This document shows, piece after piece, positions 44,963 to 54,111 of a stretch of 64,000 nucleotides of DNA. The notes below the pieces were generated by a model. That model was not told the origin of the DNA. It saw only the letters and a program-made list of their open reading frames with translations, and searched no databases. A program made the position numbers and the translations under genes. The stretch is from Variovorax sp. J22G73. Its GTDB lineage: Bacteria; Pseudomonadota; Gammaproteobacteria; Burkholderiales; Burkholderiaceae_C. Numbering within the stretch: the stretch's first letter is position 1; each line of letters begins with the position of its first letter. The stretch lies in NCBI RefSeq assembly GCF_030317035.1, contig NZ_JASZYK010000003.1, positions 248,001-312,000 of the forward strand, read 5' to 3'.

Positions 44963-45994
44963 ATGGCCCATCTCCGGGACCCCGGTCGCCGAAGTCTCCT
45001 GAAGACGTCCCTTATCGCTGGCGGACTCTCCGCCGGCGGCCTGCTCAGCGTCGACGCCTTCGCGCAGGGCAAGGCGCGCATCAACATGCAGCTGGGCTGG
45101 ATCGTGGGGGGCAACCAGATCGGCGAAGTGGTCGCCAAGCGCATGGGCTTCTACGAGCAGGAAGGCATCGACTTCGCGATCCAGCCGGGCGGCCCCAACA
45201 TCGACGGCGTGGCCATCATCGCCTCGGGCCGCTACGAGGTCGGGCAGGTGTCCTCCAGCCCGTCGATCATGCTGGCCGTGTCGCAGGGCCTGCCCATCAA
45301 GTGCTTCGCCGTGGGCGCGCAGAAGCACCCGTACACCTACTTCTCGCTCGCGAAGAACCCGGTGCGCAAGCCGGCCGACCTGGTGGGCAAGCGCGTGGGC
45401 ATTCCGTCGACCGCGGCCATCCTGCTGCGCGCGCTGCTGGCCAAGAACAAGATCGCCGAGAAGGACGTGAAGGTGATCTCCATCGGCGCGGACATGTCGC
45501 CGCTGCTCACCGGGCAGGTCGACGTGGTGACGGGCTGGCTCACCAACACCACCGCCATCAAGGTGCTGGGCCCCGACATCGCCACGCTCACGCAGTGGGA
45601 CGCGGGCGTGCGGCTGTACGCGCTGCCGTACTACGCGTCGACCAGGACGCTGGAGACGCAGCCCAAGGTCATCGAGGCCTTCCTGCGCGCCACGGCCAAG
45701 GGCTGGCACCACGTGCGCGCCAACCGCGACGCGGCGGTGGACATGCTGGTGAAGGAATACCCCAACCTCAAGCGCGAGGACGAGCGCGTGGCGGTCGACG
45801 CCATGCTGGAGTACGCCTTCGGCGGCGCCGCGCAGACGCAGGGCTGGGGCGCGATGGACCCGGCCGTGTGGCAGGAGCAGATTGCCACCTATGCCGAGCT
45901 GGGCCAGTTCACCGCGCGCACGCCCAGGGTGGAAGACGTGATCTCGCTCGACGCGATGAAGGCCACCGCCGCCGCGCGCGCCATGAAGGGCTGA
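44963..45994 (+). CDS. ABC substrate-binding protein, NMT1/SsuA-like
   Basis: 343 residues. A Tat-like signal (RRSLLKTSLIAGGLSAGGLL) precedes the binding protein: RINMQLGWIVGGNQIGEVVA, FYEQEGIDFAIQPGGPNIDG, PADLVGKRVGIPSTAAILLR, DVVTGWLTNTTAIKVLG. This is the family of receptors for taurine, sulfonates, nitrate and pyrimidine precursors. The ATG at 44963 follows AAAGGAA with a good distance. First gene of an ABC importer and of the long catabolic cluster to 54111. The ligand is unknown. Confidence 0.92.
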   Translation: MAHLRDPGRRSLLKTSLIAGGLSAGGLLSVDAFAQGKARINMQLGWIVGGNQIGEVVAKRMGFYEQEGIDFAIQPGGPNIDGVAIIASGRYEVGQVSSSPSIMLAVSQGLPIKCFAVGAQKHPYTYFSLAKNPVRKPADLVGKRVGIPSTAAILLRALLAKNKIAEKDVKVISIGADMSPLLTGQVDVVTGWLTNTTAIKVLGPDIATLTQWDAGVRLYALPYYASTRTLETQPKVIEAFLRATAKGWHHVRANRDAAVDMLVKEYPNLKREDERVAVDAMLEYAFGGAAQTQGWGAMDPAVWQEQIATYAELGQFTARTPRVEDVISLDAMKATAAARAMKG

Positions 45995-45998
45995 CGCG

Positions 45999-46793
45999 AT
46001 GGCCGCCGTTCTGGAAACCGTTCGCGCATCGGCCCCGGCCATCGCGTGCCGCGACATCGGCGTGCGCTTCTTCACCGAGCGCCGCGACGTCACCGCCATC
46101 AAGAGCCTCGACCTCGACGTGGCGCAGGGCGAGTTCCTCACGCTGCTGGGCCCCTCGGGCTGCGGCAAGTCGACTTTTTTGCGCGTGGTGGCCGACCTGC
46201 TGCAACCCAGCCGCGGCCACATCGAGGTGCTGTCGTCCACGCCGCAGGCCGCGCGCAAGAACCGCGATATCGGCTTCGTGTTCCAGGACGCGGCGTTGCT
46301 GCCCTGGCGCACGGCGCTGCAGAACGTGGAGCTGCCGCTGCAGGTGGGCGGCGGCGCGAGCCGCAAGGGCCGCCGCTCGCCGCAGGAGCTGCTCGAGCTG
46401 GTGGGGCTGAAGGACCGTGCCAATGCCTTTCCGCACGAGATGTCGGGCGGCCAGCGCCAGCGCGTTTCGATTGCCCGCGCGCTCGCCAGCGACCCGAAGA
46501 TCCTGCTGATGGACGAGCCCTTCGGCGCGCTCGACGAGATCACGCGCGACCGGCTCAACGAAGAAATCCTGCGCGTGTGGCGCGAGACGGGCGTGACCAT
46601 TCTCTTCGTGACCCACAGCATCCACGAGGCCGCCTTTCTCGGCCAGCGCGTGTTGATGCTCGCGGCCAACCCCGGGCGCGTGCGCGAGATCGTGCCGGTC
46701 GGGCTGCCCGCCGAACGCACGCTCGAAATGCGCGAGACCCCCGAATTCGTTCGCCTCACAAGCCACCTGCGGCGCGTGCTGGAAACCTGCTGA
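45999..46793 (+). CDS. ABC transporter ATPase, SsuB/TauB-like
   Basis: 264 residues. Walker A GPSGCGKST, Q-loop GFVFQDAALLPWRTALQNV, signature EMSGGQRQRVSIARALAS, Walker B ILLMDEPFGALDEITRDRL and switch His VTHSIHEAAFLG all fit the taurine/nitrate/sulfonate importer ATPases. It begins four bases after the receptor gene ends, and the permease follows 11 bp on. It should energise uptake of the compound metabolised by the downstream enzymes. Confidence 0.94.
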   Translation: MAAVLETVRASAPAIACRDIGVRFFTERRDVTAIKSLDLDVAQGEFLTLLGPSGCGKSTFLRVVADLLQPSRGHIEVLSSTPQAARKNRDIGFVFQDAALLPWRTALQNVELPLQVGGGASRKGRRSPQELLELVGLKDRANAFPHEMSGGQRQRVSIARALASDPKILLMDEPFGALDEITRDRLNEEILRVWRETGVTILFVTHSIHEAAFLGQRVLMLAANPGRVREIVPVGLPAERTLEMRETPEFVRLTSHLRRVLETC

Positions 46794-46804
46794 GGCCGAC
46801 TGCC

Positions 46805-47653
46805 ATGAACACACGTTCCCTCGACTCCGCCGTGCCCGGCGCCTTCACCGCGCCGGCAGACCCCGAGTACCAGGCCTGGGCCGCCGCGCGGCAAAAGCGC
46901 CTGTGGCGGCGCCGCATCCTGCCCGCGCTGGGCATCGTCGGGCTCATCTTCCTGTGGTGGGCCGTGATTGCGGTGTTCGACGTCAAGCCCTTCATCGCGC
47001 CCACGCCGTGGGCCGTGCTGGAAACGCTCTACGCCAAGCGCGCGGTGCTGCTCGACAACCTGCTGCCCACGGCCATGGAGGCGGCCGGCGGCTTCGTGCT
47101 CGGCAACCTCGCGGCCATTGCGGTGGCGACCGTGTTCGTGCACAACAAGACGCTGCAGGACATCTTCTTTCCGGTGGTGCTGATGTTCAACGCCGTGCCG
47201 CTGGTGGCCAAGGCGCCGGTGCTGGTGCTCATCATGGGCAACGGCATGGAGCCGAAGATCACCATCGCCGCGCTGGTGTGCTTCTTTCCGACGCTGGTGA
47301 ACATGGTGCGCGGGCTGGAGTCGGTCAACCCGCAGGCGATGGAGCTGATGCGCGTGCTGTCGGCCAGCAAGACCGAGATCTTCTTCCGCCTGCGGCTGCT
47401 GAACGCGCTGCCCTACCTGTTCTCGGCCCTGCGCATCGCGGCGTCGATGTGCGTCATCGGCGCGGTGGTGGGCGAGTGGGTGGGTGCCACGGTGGGCATC
47501 GGCGCGATGATCCTGCAGGCCACCTTCAACTTCGATTCGCCGCTGCTGTACGCCGCCATCGTCATGAGCGCCACGCTCTCGGGCCTGTTCTTCCTGCTGG
47601 TGACGCTGGCCGAGAAATGGGTCATTCGCTGGCAGCCCGAGAACGTGCACTGA
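46805..47653 (+). CDS. ABC transporter permease, SsuC/TauC-like
   Basis: 282 residues. A 35-residue N-terminal soluble part precedes about six membrane spans (ILPALGIVGLIFLWWAVIAV and others). The binding-protein-dependent loop RVLSASKTEIFFRLRLLNAL, PYLFSALR carries the EAA-type contact with the ATPase. It completes a three-component importer with the genes at 44963 and 45999. The gap to the flavoprotein gene is 72 bp, which may hold an internal promoter, but a strong AAAGGAGA suggests a continued transcript. Confidence 0.93.
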   Translation: MNTRSLDSAVPGAFTAPADPEYQAWAAARQKRLWRRRILPALGIVGLIFLWWAVIAVFDVKPFIAPTPWAVLETLYAKRAVLLDNLLPTAMEAAGGFVLGNLAAIAVATVFVHNKTLQDIFFPVVLMFNAVPLVAKAPVLVLIMGNGMEPKITIAALVCFFPTLVNMVRGLESVNPQAMELMRVLSASKTEIFFRLRLLNALPYLFSALRIAASMCVIGAVVGEWVGATVGIGAMILQATFNFDSPLLYAAIVMSATLSGLFFLLVTLAEKWVIRWQPENVH

Positions 47654-47725
47654 GCACCGCCGCATTCGCAACCCGCGGCGGCTCGCGTGCCGCCGCACCC
47701 CCCAATTTCTAAAGGAGATAGTGCT

Positions 47726-49117
47726 ATGAGCCGTATTGGCGACTGGATGCAGGAGCCCGCGCACGACGTGCGGGTGGCGGCCGAATCGGACGTGGTGGTG
47801 GTCGGCGGCGGCCCCGCCGGCCAGGCGGCGGCGCTGGCCGCCGCGCGCAACGGCGCGAGCGTGACGCTGCTGGAGCGCTACAACCACCTGGGCGGCCTCG
47901 CTTCGGGCGGCATGGTGCTGGTGCTGGACGACATGTGGGACAGCCACCAGCAGGAAATTTCGGTGCGCGGCATCTGCATGGAAATGATCGAGCGCATGTC
48001 CGCGCTGGGCTTGGCCGAGTACCCGCGCCAGCAGGAGTGGGGCACGCTGCCCGAATCGGTGCGGCGCTGGAAGCGCTGGGGCACCTACGACTTTCACAGC
48101 AAGGAGAAGCCGCACCCCATCTGCTTCGCCGCCGCCTTCGACCCTGATGCGTGGAAGCGCAGCGCGCTGGAGATGGTGCTGCAGGCCGGCATCGAGCTGC
48201 GGCTGCACTCGTGGTTCTCGCGCACGCTGGTGGAAGACGGCAAGGTGAAGGGCGTGGTGTGCGAGACCAAGGGCGGGCGCGAGGCCATCCTGGGCAAGGT
48301 GGTGATCGACACCACCGGCGACCTCGACGTGGCCGCCTCGGCCGGCGCGCCGCACATCAGCGGCAGCTACATCGTGACCACCGTGTTCCGCCTGGGTGGT
48401 GTAGACACCGAAGAGGCCGAGCGCTTCGAGCGCGACGAGCCGGTGGCCTGGCAGGCGCTGGACCGCGAGATCAAGCACATGCTCGGCGGCGCGTGGGAGG
48501 CGTGGTGGCTGAAGACGCCGCTGCCCGGCGTGGTGTGGTGCAACTGCCCGCACATGCCGGGGCTGGACGGCCTGAAGGTGAGCGACCTGACCCGCGCCGA
48601 AGTGCAGGGCCGCGCCACCATCCACAAGGTGATCGAGTTCGTGCGCGCCAAGCTGCCGGGCTTTGCGAAGTGCACGCTGATCGACATGGCGCCGCAGACC
48701 GGCATCCGCCAGACACGCCTGCTCGAAGGGGCCTACGTGATGACCAAGGAAGACGTGGCGCAGCGCACCCGCTTCGACGACAGCGTGGCGCGGGGCCGCG
48801 ACTACTACTACCCCTACCGCACGCTGTTGCCGCGCAGCGTGGAGAACCTGCTGGTGGCCGGGCGCCACTACTCGGCGACCTCGGCCGCGCAGAAGATCTC
48901 CCGCGAGATCCCGCCCTGCATGGCGATAGGCGAGGCCACGGGCACCGCCGCCGCGCTGGCGCTGAACGCGGGTGTGTCGGTGCGCGAGGTCGACATCGCG
49001 AAGCTGCAGAAGACGCTGCGCGCACAGGGCGCCGACCCCGGCGACCAGAAGGGCCCGAACGCCGACGTGCCCGCCATCGCGCGTTCTTTCTCCGAGCCCG
49101 CCAGGGAGGCCGCATGA
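47726..49117 (+). CDS. FAD-dependent oxidoreductase
   Basis: 463 residues of the FAD_oxidored type. Rossmann motif DVVVVGGGPAGQAAALAAAR at residues 22-41, then VTLLERYNHLGGLASGGMVL, a second nucleotide stretch VVIDTTGDLDVAASAGA, and the C-terminal PRSVENLLVAGRHYSATSAA with CMAIGEATGTAAALAL. Related proteins oxidise or reduce carboxylic acids or act with ferredoxins. The start at 47726 has AAAGGAGA. It is coupled (ATGA) to the CoA-transferase gene. A ferredoxin gene at 51070 could be its electron partner. Substrate unknown. Confidence 0.9.
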   Translation: MSRIGDWMQEPAHDVRVAAESDVVVVGGGPAGQAAALAAARNGASVTLLERYNHLGGLASGGMVLVLDDMWDSHQQEISVRGICMEMIERMSALGLAEYPRQQEWGTLPESVRRWKRWGTYDFHSKEKPHPICFAAAFDPDAWKRSALEMVLQAGIELRLHSWFSRTLVEDGKVKGVVCETKGGREAILGKVVIDTTGDLDVAASAGAPHISGSYIVTTVFRLGGVDTEEAERFERDEPVAWQALDREIKHMLGGAWEAWWLKTPLPGVVWCNCPHMPGLDGLKVSDLTRAEVQGRATIHKVIEFVRAKLPGFAKCTLIDMAPQTGIRQTRLLEGAYVMTKEDVAQRTRFDDSVARGRDYYYPYRTLLPRSVENLLVAGRHYSATSAAQKISREIPPCMAIGEATGTAAALALNAGVSVREVDIAKLQKTLRAQGADPGDQKGPNADVPAIARSFSEPAREAA

Positions 49118-50277
49118 GCACCGCCGCATTGCCGCTGGACGGCATCCGCGTGATCGACTTCACGCAGGTGATGATGGGCCCGGTGTGCACGCAGATGCTG
49201 GCCGACCACGGGGCCGACGTGATCAAGATCGAGCGCAAGGGCGCGGGCGACCTGAGCCGCTCCACCTTCGCGCCCGTGGCGGGCCACGACAACCCGATTT
49301 TCTGCAGCCTCAACCGCAACAAGCGCAGCGTGGAAATCGACCTGCGCGACGAGGCGCAGATGGAGCTGGTGAAGGCGCTGATTGCCGGTGCCGACGTGGT
49401 CACCAACAACTTCCGCGCTGGCGTCATGGAGCGCCTGGGCCTGGGCTACGAAGACTGCAAGCGGCTGAACCCGCGCATCGTGTACGCGGTGGGCACCGGC
49501 TTCGGCGAGACCGGCCCCTATGCCCACAAGGGCGGGCAGGACGTGCTCGCGCAGGCGCTCACCGGCGTGATGGCGCGCCGCGCCGACGCCTCGGTGCCGG
49601 TGTCGATCTACCCGACCGCGCTGGCCGACTACACGGCCGGCATGCACATGGTGCAGGGCATCCTGCTGGCGCTGCTGCAGCGCGAGCGCACGGGCGAGGG
49701 CCAGAAGATCTCGGTGTCGCTCTACAACTCCATGCTCGCCATGCAGATGCAGGAGGCGGCCATGGTGATGATGGAAGACTCGGAGGTCAACTGGGCCGCC
49801 ATGCCGCTGTCGGGCGTGTTCGACACGCAGACCGGGCCGCTGGTGCTGGTGGGCGCCTTCAAGGCCAACCCGCTGCGCGACATCTGCACGGCGCTGGGCA
49901 TCGAAGACCTCTCGCTGGACGAGCGCTACGCCACGCTGAAGGCGCAGTTCGCCAACAAGACGGCGCTGCACGCCATCTTCCACGAGCGCTTTGCCAGCGA
50001 CACGCGCGAGCACTGGCTCGCGAAGCTCGAAGAACAAGACCTGCTCTCCGCGCCCGTGCGCGACATGCGCGAGGCGCTGGTCGACCCGCAAACGCTGCAC
50101 AACGCCATGATTTTGGAGGGCGACGCCTCGGCCAGCCGCCCGCTGAAGTTCATCGCCAGCCCGATCCACATGTCGGGCGCCAAGGCCGGCATTCGCCGCG
50201 AGCCGCCCAGGCTCGGGCAGCACACGGCCGAGGTGCTGGCCGAGGCGCGCGCGCTCATCGAGGAGGCCGACGCATGA
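49114..50277 (+). CDS. CaiB/BaiF family (class III) CoA transferase
   Basis: 387 residues. Start LDGIRVIDFTQVMMGPVCTQ, then GADVIKIERKGAGDLSR, LNRNKRSVEIDL and ALADYTAGMHMVQGILLALL, containing the nucleophilic Asp typical of formyl-CoA transferase-like enzymes. It moves CoA from a donor thioester to a carboxylic acid. Flanked by the flavoprotein and an enoyl-CoA hydratase, both with four-base overlaps, so the product acid is activated and then hydrated or isomerised as a CoA ester. The acid is not identified. Confidence 0.94.
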   Translation: MSTAALPLDGIRVIDFTQVMMGPVCTQMLADHGADVIKIERKGAGDLSRSTFAPVAGHDNPIFCSLNRNKRSVEIDLRDEAQMELVKALIAGADVVTNNFRAGVMERLGLGYEDCKRLNPRIVYAVGTGFGETGPYAHKGGQDVLAQALTGVMARRADASVPVSIYPTALADYTAGMHMVQGILLALLQRERTGEGQKISVSLYNSMLAMQMQEAAMVMMEDSEVNWAAMPLSGVFDTQTGPLVLVGAFKANPLRDICTALGIEDLSLDERYATLKAQFANKTALHAIFHERFASDTREHWLAKLEEQDLLSAPVRDMREALVDPQTLHNAMILEGDASASRPLKFIASPIHMSGAKAGIRREPPRLGQHTAEVLAEARALIEEADA

Positions 50278-51050
50278 GCGTTCTTTTCGAAGTGGCCGAC
50301 CATGTCGCCACGGTCACCATCGACCGGCCCGAGGTGCTCAACGCCATCGACCTGCCGGCCGAGGCCGAGCTGCAGCGCATCTGGCGCGACATCGAGTCGC
50401 GCGATGACATTCGCGCGGTGGTGCTCACCGGCGCGGGCGAGCGATCGTTCTGCGCGGGCGCGGACCTGAAGAACACCTCGAACCTCAAGGGCGTCGAGTA
50501 CTGGGCGGCGGCGCGACCCGGCGGCTTCGGCGGCATCGCGCTGCGCGAGACGCTCGACGTGCCGGTGATTGCGCGCGTGAACGGCTTCGCGCTGGGCGGC
50601 GGCTTCGAGATGGTGCTGGGCTGCGACATCGTGGTGGCCTGCGAGGAAGCCAGCTTCGGCTTGCCCGAGCCGCTGGTCGGCCGCCTGCCGCTGGACGGCG
50701 GCATGCTGCTGCTGCAGCGCCAGATTCCCTACCGCCAGGCCATGGGCATGATGCTCACCGGCCAGCGCGTGAAGGCGCAGCGCGCGCTGGAGATGGGCCT
50801 GGTCAACGAGGTGGTGCCGCGCGCGGGGCTCGACGGCGCGGTCAACCGCTGGGTGCAGCAGATGCTGGCCTGCGCGCCGCTGTCGCTCAAGGCCATCAAG
50901 CAGGTGGTGCGCCGCACGGGCACGCTGTCGCCGGCCGAGGCGCACCGCATGCGGCTGCCGGCGCTGGTGAGCGCGCTGCAGTCGCAGGACGCCGACGAGG
51001 GCGTGCTGGCGTTCCAGCAGAAACGCAAGCCGCAGTGGCTGGGCCGCTAG
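50274..51050 (+). CDS. Enoyl-CoA hydratase/isomerase family (CaiD-like)
   Basis: 258 residues of the crotonase fold. The oxyanion-hole strand [13 protein letters not shown], the Glu-bearing [16 protein letters not shown] and the second Glu in [18 protein letters not shown] are present, so both hydratase acids are kept. It begins within the CoA-transferase stop. Crotonase members next to a class III CoA transferase recall the carnitine (CaiB/CaiD) arrangement, but the other cai genes are missing. Hydration or racemisation of a CoA ester is the likely reaction. Confidence 0.92.
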   Translation: MSVLFEVADHVATVTIDRPEVLNAIDLPAEAELQRIWRDIESRDDIRAVVLTGAGERSFCAGADLKNTSNLKGVEYWAAARPGGFGGIALRETLDVPVIARVNGFALGGGFEMVLGCDIVVACEEASFGLPEPLVGRLPLDGGMLLLQRQIPYRQAMGMMLTGQRVKAQRALEMGLVNEVVPRAGLDGAVNRWVQQMLACAPLSLKAIKQVVRRTGTLSPAEAHRMRLPALVSALQSQDADEGVLAFQQKRKPQWLGR

Positions 51051-51069
51051 GCGCCAGCCCTTCAATGCC

Positions 51070-51405
51070 ATGCCCCACGTCATTACCGCCGCCTGCATCG
51101 ACGTCAAGGACGGCGCGTGCGTCAAGTGCTGCCCGGTCGATTGCATCTACGAAGGCGAGCGCACTCTGTACATTCACCCGGATGAATGCATCGACTGCGG
51201 CGTTTGCGTGTCCGCCTGCCCCACGCAGGCCATCTACGAAGACCTTCGGCTGCCGCCCGAAATGGCACATTTCACCGCCATCAACCGCGACTTCTTCGCG
51301 GCGAACGTCAGCGGGCTGGGCTCGCCCGGCGGCGCGGCCGACACGGGGCGCGTGGCCTGCGACCACCCCGGCATTTCCCTGGAGCGCGCGAGGCTGGCCG
51401 GATGA
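51070..51405 (+). CDS. Ferredoxin, FdxA-like
   Basis: 111 residues. The N-terminal half is a 7Fe/8Fe-type ferredoxin with Cys at [21 protein letters not shown] and [16 protein letters not shown]. The C-terminal extension ([17 protein letters not shown]) is typical of FdxA. It starts 19 bp after the hydratase stop. Its placement in a catabolic unit suggests it serves the FAD oxidoreductase at 47726, or an oxygenase located elsewhere. Confidence 0.93.
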   Translation: MPHVITAACIDVKDGACVKCCPVDCIYEGERTLYIHPDECIDCGVCVSACPTQAIYEDLRLPPEMAHFTAINRDFFAANVSGLGSPGGAADTGRVACDHPGISLERARLAG

Positions 51406-51432
51406 AGGCACGTGGATCGGGAGGGCCGGCTG

Positions 51433-52347
51433 ATGCACGCCAGCATTCTCAAATACTTCATCGAGGTGGCGAGCTGCGGCTCGGTGCGCAAGGCCTCCGA
51501 GCGGCTGTTCGTGGCGGCCAGCGCGGTCAACCGGCAGATCCACAAGCTGGAAGACGAGCTGGGCGTGGAGCTGTTCGACCGCATGCCCAACGGCCTGCGG
51601 CTCAACGCGGCCGGAGAGCGCCTGCTGAAGCACGCGCAGGAAACCCTGCACGAATACCAGGTGATGCGCACCGAGCTCGACGCGCTCAAGGGCGAGCGCA
51701 CCGGCCACGTCAAGGTGGCGGCCATGGACTCGTTCTTCGAAGAGATGCTGCCCTCGGCGGTGGAAGACTTCCTGCAGGTGTTCCCGGCCGTGACGTACAC
51801 CATCACCGCGGTGCAGCCCATGGACGTGGCGCAGATGGTGATGTCGGGCCAGGTCGACGTGGGCATGACCTTCGTGAGCCGGCTGCCGGGCGGCGTGGCG
51901 GCGGTGGCGCTGGCCAACCTGCCCATCGGCGTGGTCATGCCGCCGGGCCATCCGCTGGCCAACCATGCGCGCGTGTCGCTCAAGGAATGCGCGCGCTACC
52001 CGTTCCTGCGATCGAGCTCGCACCCGGTCATCAGCGCCGCGCTGTCGCCGGAGTTCGCGGCCTTCTGGGACGACATGGAGCCAGCGGCCACCTGCAATTC
52101 GACGCCCATGCTCAAGCGGCTGATCATGGCCGGCAAGGGCATCTCGTGCTTCTCGAAGATCGCCTTCATCGAAGACCTGAAGCGCGGCGACCTGATCTGG
52201 CGGCCCTTCGAGCTGCCCGCGCTCGACCAGCTGCAGGTCGGCATCGTGGTGCCGTCGCAGCGCGTGCTGCCGCACGTGACGCAGAACTTCGTCGGCCGCA
52301 TGGCGCGGCGACTGACCCAGCTGGAAATCGCCGCCGCCTCCGTGTGA
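51433..52347 (+). CDS. LysR-family transcriptional regulator
   Basis: 304 residues; HTH MHASILKYFIEVASCGSVRK, FVAASAVNRQIHKLEDELGV, and effector domain from GHVKVAAMDSFFEEMLPSAV. ATG 51433 with GGGAGG at 51419-51424 is preferred over a GTG seven codons earlier. It lies inside the cluster on the same strand, between the ferredoxin and an SDR, not divergent as is usual, so it may be co-transcribed and autoregulated. A 73-bp gap after it could hold a second promoter. Confidence 0.92.
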   Translation: MHASILKYFIEVASCGSVRKASERLFVAASAVNRQIHKLEDELGVELFDRMPNGLRLNAAGERLLKHAQETLHEYQVMRTELDALKGERTGHVKVAAMDSFFEEMLPSAVEDFLQVFPAVTYTITAVQPMDVAQMVMSGQVDVGMTFVSRLPGGVAAVALANLPIGVVMPPGHPLANHARVSLKECARYPFLRSSSHPVISAALSPEFAAFWDDMEPAATCNSTPMLKRLIMAGKGISCFSKIAFIEDLKRGDLIWRPFELPALDQLQVGIVVPSQRVLPHVTQNFVGRMARRLTQLEIAAASV

Positions 52348-52420
52348 ACGCGGGGGGCGGCCGCGCCAGGTTTCCAGCCTCGCACCCGACCCCGCTTTCA
52401 ACACAAGGAGACACGACGAC

Positions 52421-53182
52421 ATGAACGATCTGAAGAACAAGGCCGTGCTGGTGACCGGCGCGAGCACCGGCATCGGCGCCGCGGTGGCGCGCGCGCTGGG
52501 GCAGGCCGGCGCGCAGGTGGCGGTGCATTACCGCGACAGCGCCGAAGCCGCGCGGCAGGTGGCGCGCGACATCGAGGCCGCGGGCGGCCGCGCGCTGCTG
52601 GTGCAGGCCGACGTGACCGATTCTGCCGCCGTCGACCGCATGGTGAAGACCGTGCACGCCGAGTTCGGCCGCATCGACGTGCTGGTGAACAACGCGGGCG
52701 GCTTCGTCAGGCGCGCGCCCATCGTGGACGCGGACGACGACTACATCGACGCCGTGTTCCGCCTGAACGCGCGCTCGGTGGTGGCCGTGAGCCGCCGCGT
52801 GATCCCGCTGATGGCGGCGGGCGGCGGCGGCGCCATCGTCAACGTGACCACGCAGGCCGCGCGCACCGGCGGCGGGCCGGGCGCGGGGCTGTACGCGGCG
52901 TGCAAGGGCTTCGTGTCGACCCTCACGCGCACCATGGCCAAGGAACTGGTGAAGGACAACATCCGCGTGAACGCGGTGGCGCCGGGCGTCATCGAGACGC
53001 CCTTCCACGACGGGCATTCCAGCCCCGAGGTGCTGAAGAACTTCGCCAACGCCATTCCCATGGGGCGCCTGGGCACGGCCGACGAATGCGTGGGCGCCTT
53101 TCTGTTCCTGGCGAGCGCGGCGGCCAGCGGCTACGTCACGGGCCAAGTCATCGAGGTGAACGGCGGGCAGGTGATGCCCTGA
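52421..53182 (+). CDS. SDR-family dehydrogenase
   Basis: 253 residues of the classical FabG-like type: AVLVTGASTGIGAAVARALG, VLVNNAGGFVRRAP, catalytic GLYAACKGFVSTLTRTMAKE with the Tyr and Lys, PGVIETPFHDGHSS and SGYVTGQVIEVNGGQVM. The ribosome site AAGGAGA is 10 bp upstream. Its stop overlaps the DapA-like start as TGATG, so the two are coupled and probably consecutive steps. Substrate unknown; a hydroxy- or keto-acid is likely given the partner. Confidence 0.94.
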   Translation: MNDLKNKAVLVTGASTGIGAAVARALGQAGAQVAVHYRDSAEAARQVARDIEAAGGRALLVQADVTDSAAVDRMVKTVHAEFGRIDVLVNNAGGFVRRAPIVDADDDYIDAVFRLNARSVVAVSRRVIPLMAAGGGGAIVNVTTQAARTGGGPGAGLYAACKGFVSTLTRTMAKELVKDNIRVNAVAPGVIETPFHDGHSSPEVLKNFANAIPMGRLGTADECVGAFLFLASAAASGYVTGQVIEVNGGQVMP

Positions 53183-54111
53183 TGGCGGGGCTGCGCGCGC
53201 CGCGCTACCGCGGCATCTTCCCGGTGGCGCCCACCCCCTTCACCGAAGCGGGCGAGCTCGACCTGGCCAGCCAGAAGCGCTGCATCGACTTCATGATCGA
53301 TTCGGGCGTGGACGGCATCTGCATCCTGGCGAACTTCTCCGAGCAGTTCCTGCTGGCGGACGACGAGCGCGAGCTGCTCACGCGCACGGTGCTCGAGCAC
53401 GTGGCGGGGCGGGTGCCGGTGATCGTCACGACCACGCATTTTTCGAGCGCCGTGTGCGCGGCGCGCAGCCGGCGCGCGCAGGACATGGGCGCGGCCATGG
53501 TCATGGTGATGCCGCCGTACCACGGCGCCACCTTCCGCGTGCCCGAGGCGCAGATCGAGGCCTTCTACGCGCGCGTGTCCGACGCCATCGGCATTCCGGT
53601 GATGGTGCAGGACGCGCCGGCCAGCGGCACCGTGCTGTCGGTCGCGTTGCTGGCGCGCATGGCGCGGCAGATCGAGCAGGTGGCGTACTTCAAGATCGAG
53701 ACGCCCGGCGCGGCGGCCAAGCTGCGCGCGCTCATCGAGGAGGGCGGCGACGCCATCGAAGGGCCGTGGGACGGTGAAGAGGGCATCACCCTGTTCGCCG
53801 ACCTGGAGGCCGGCGCCACCGGCGCGATGACGGGCGGCGCCTATGCGGACGGGCTGCGGCCCATCGTCGAGGCGCACCGCCAGGGCGACCGCGACGCGGC
53901 CTTCGCGCGCTACCAGCGCTGGCTGCCGCTCATCAACCACGAGAACCGGCAGTCGGGCTTTCTCGCGGCCAAGGCGCTGATGAAGGAAGGCTGCGTCATC
54001 GCCTGCGAGGCACCGCGCCATCCGTGGCCCGCGATGCATCCGCTGACGCGGCGCGAGCTGATCGAGACCGCGTTGCGGCTCGATCCGATGGTGCTGCGCT
54101 GGGGGCGATGA
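53182..54111 (+). CDS. DapA-family lyase/dehydratase
   Basis: 309 residues of the dihydrodipicolinate synthase/N-acetylneuraminate lyase barrel. GIFPVAPTPFTEAGELDLAS opens it, GVDGICILANFSEQFLLADD holds the pyruvate-carboxylate region, and the Schiff-base Lys is in VAYFKIETPG near residue 170. The Tyr of the usual YNxP motif is missing: the segment reads IPVMVQDAPASG. This points to a sugar-acid dehydratase- or aldolase-like member rather than true DapA. Last gene of the cluster; its stop lies in an octamer repeat. Confidence 0.88.
   Translation: MAGLRAPRYRGIFPVAPTPFTEAGELDLASQKRCIDFMIDSGVDGICILANFSEQFLLADDERELLTRTVLEHVAGRVPVIVTTTHFSSAVCAARSRRAQDMGAAMVMVMPPYHGATFRVPEAQIEAFYARVSDAIGIPVMVQDAPASGTVLSVALLARMARQIEQVAYFKIETPGAAAKLRALIEEGGDAIEGPWDGEEGITLFADLEAGATGAMTGGAYADGLRPIVEAHRQGDRDAAFARYQRWLPLINHENRQSGFLAAKALMKEGCVIACEAPRHPWPAMHPLTRRELIETALRLDPMVLRWGR

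Noticed and set aside
44933..49129. A 1398-codon open frame on the minus strand
   Set aside because: It lies opposite six well-supported genes with clear motifs; its translation is His/Arg/Gly-rich low-complexity sequence typical of the antisense of GC-rich coding DNA.
49114..51050. Carnitine (cai) operon
   Set aside because: CaiB- and CaiD-like proteins are adjacent, but CaiA, CaiC, CaiT and FixABCX are absent and the neighbours differ.
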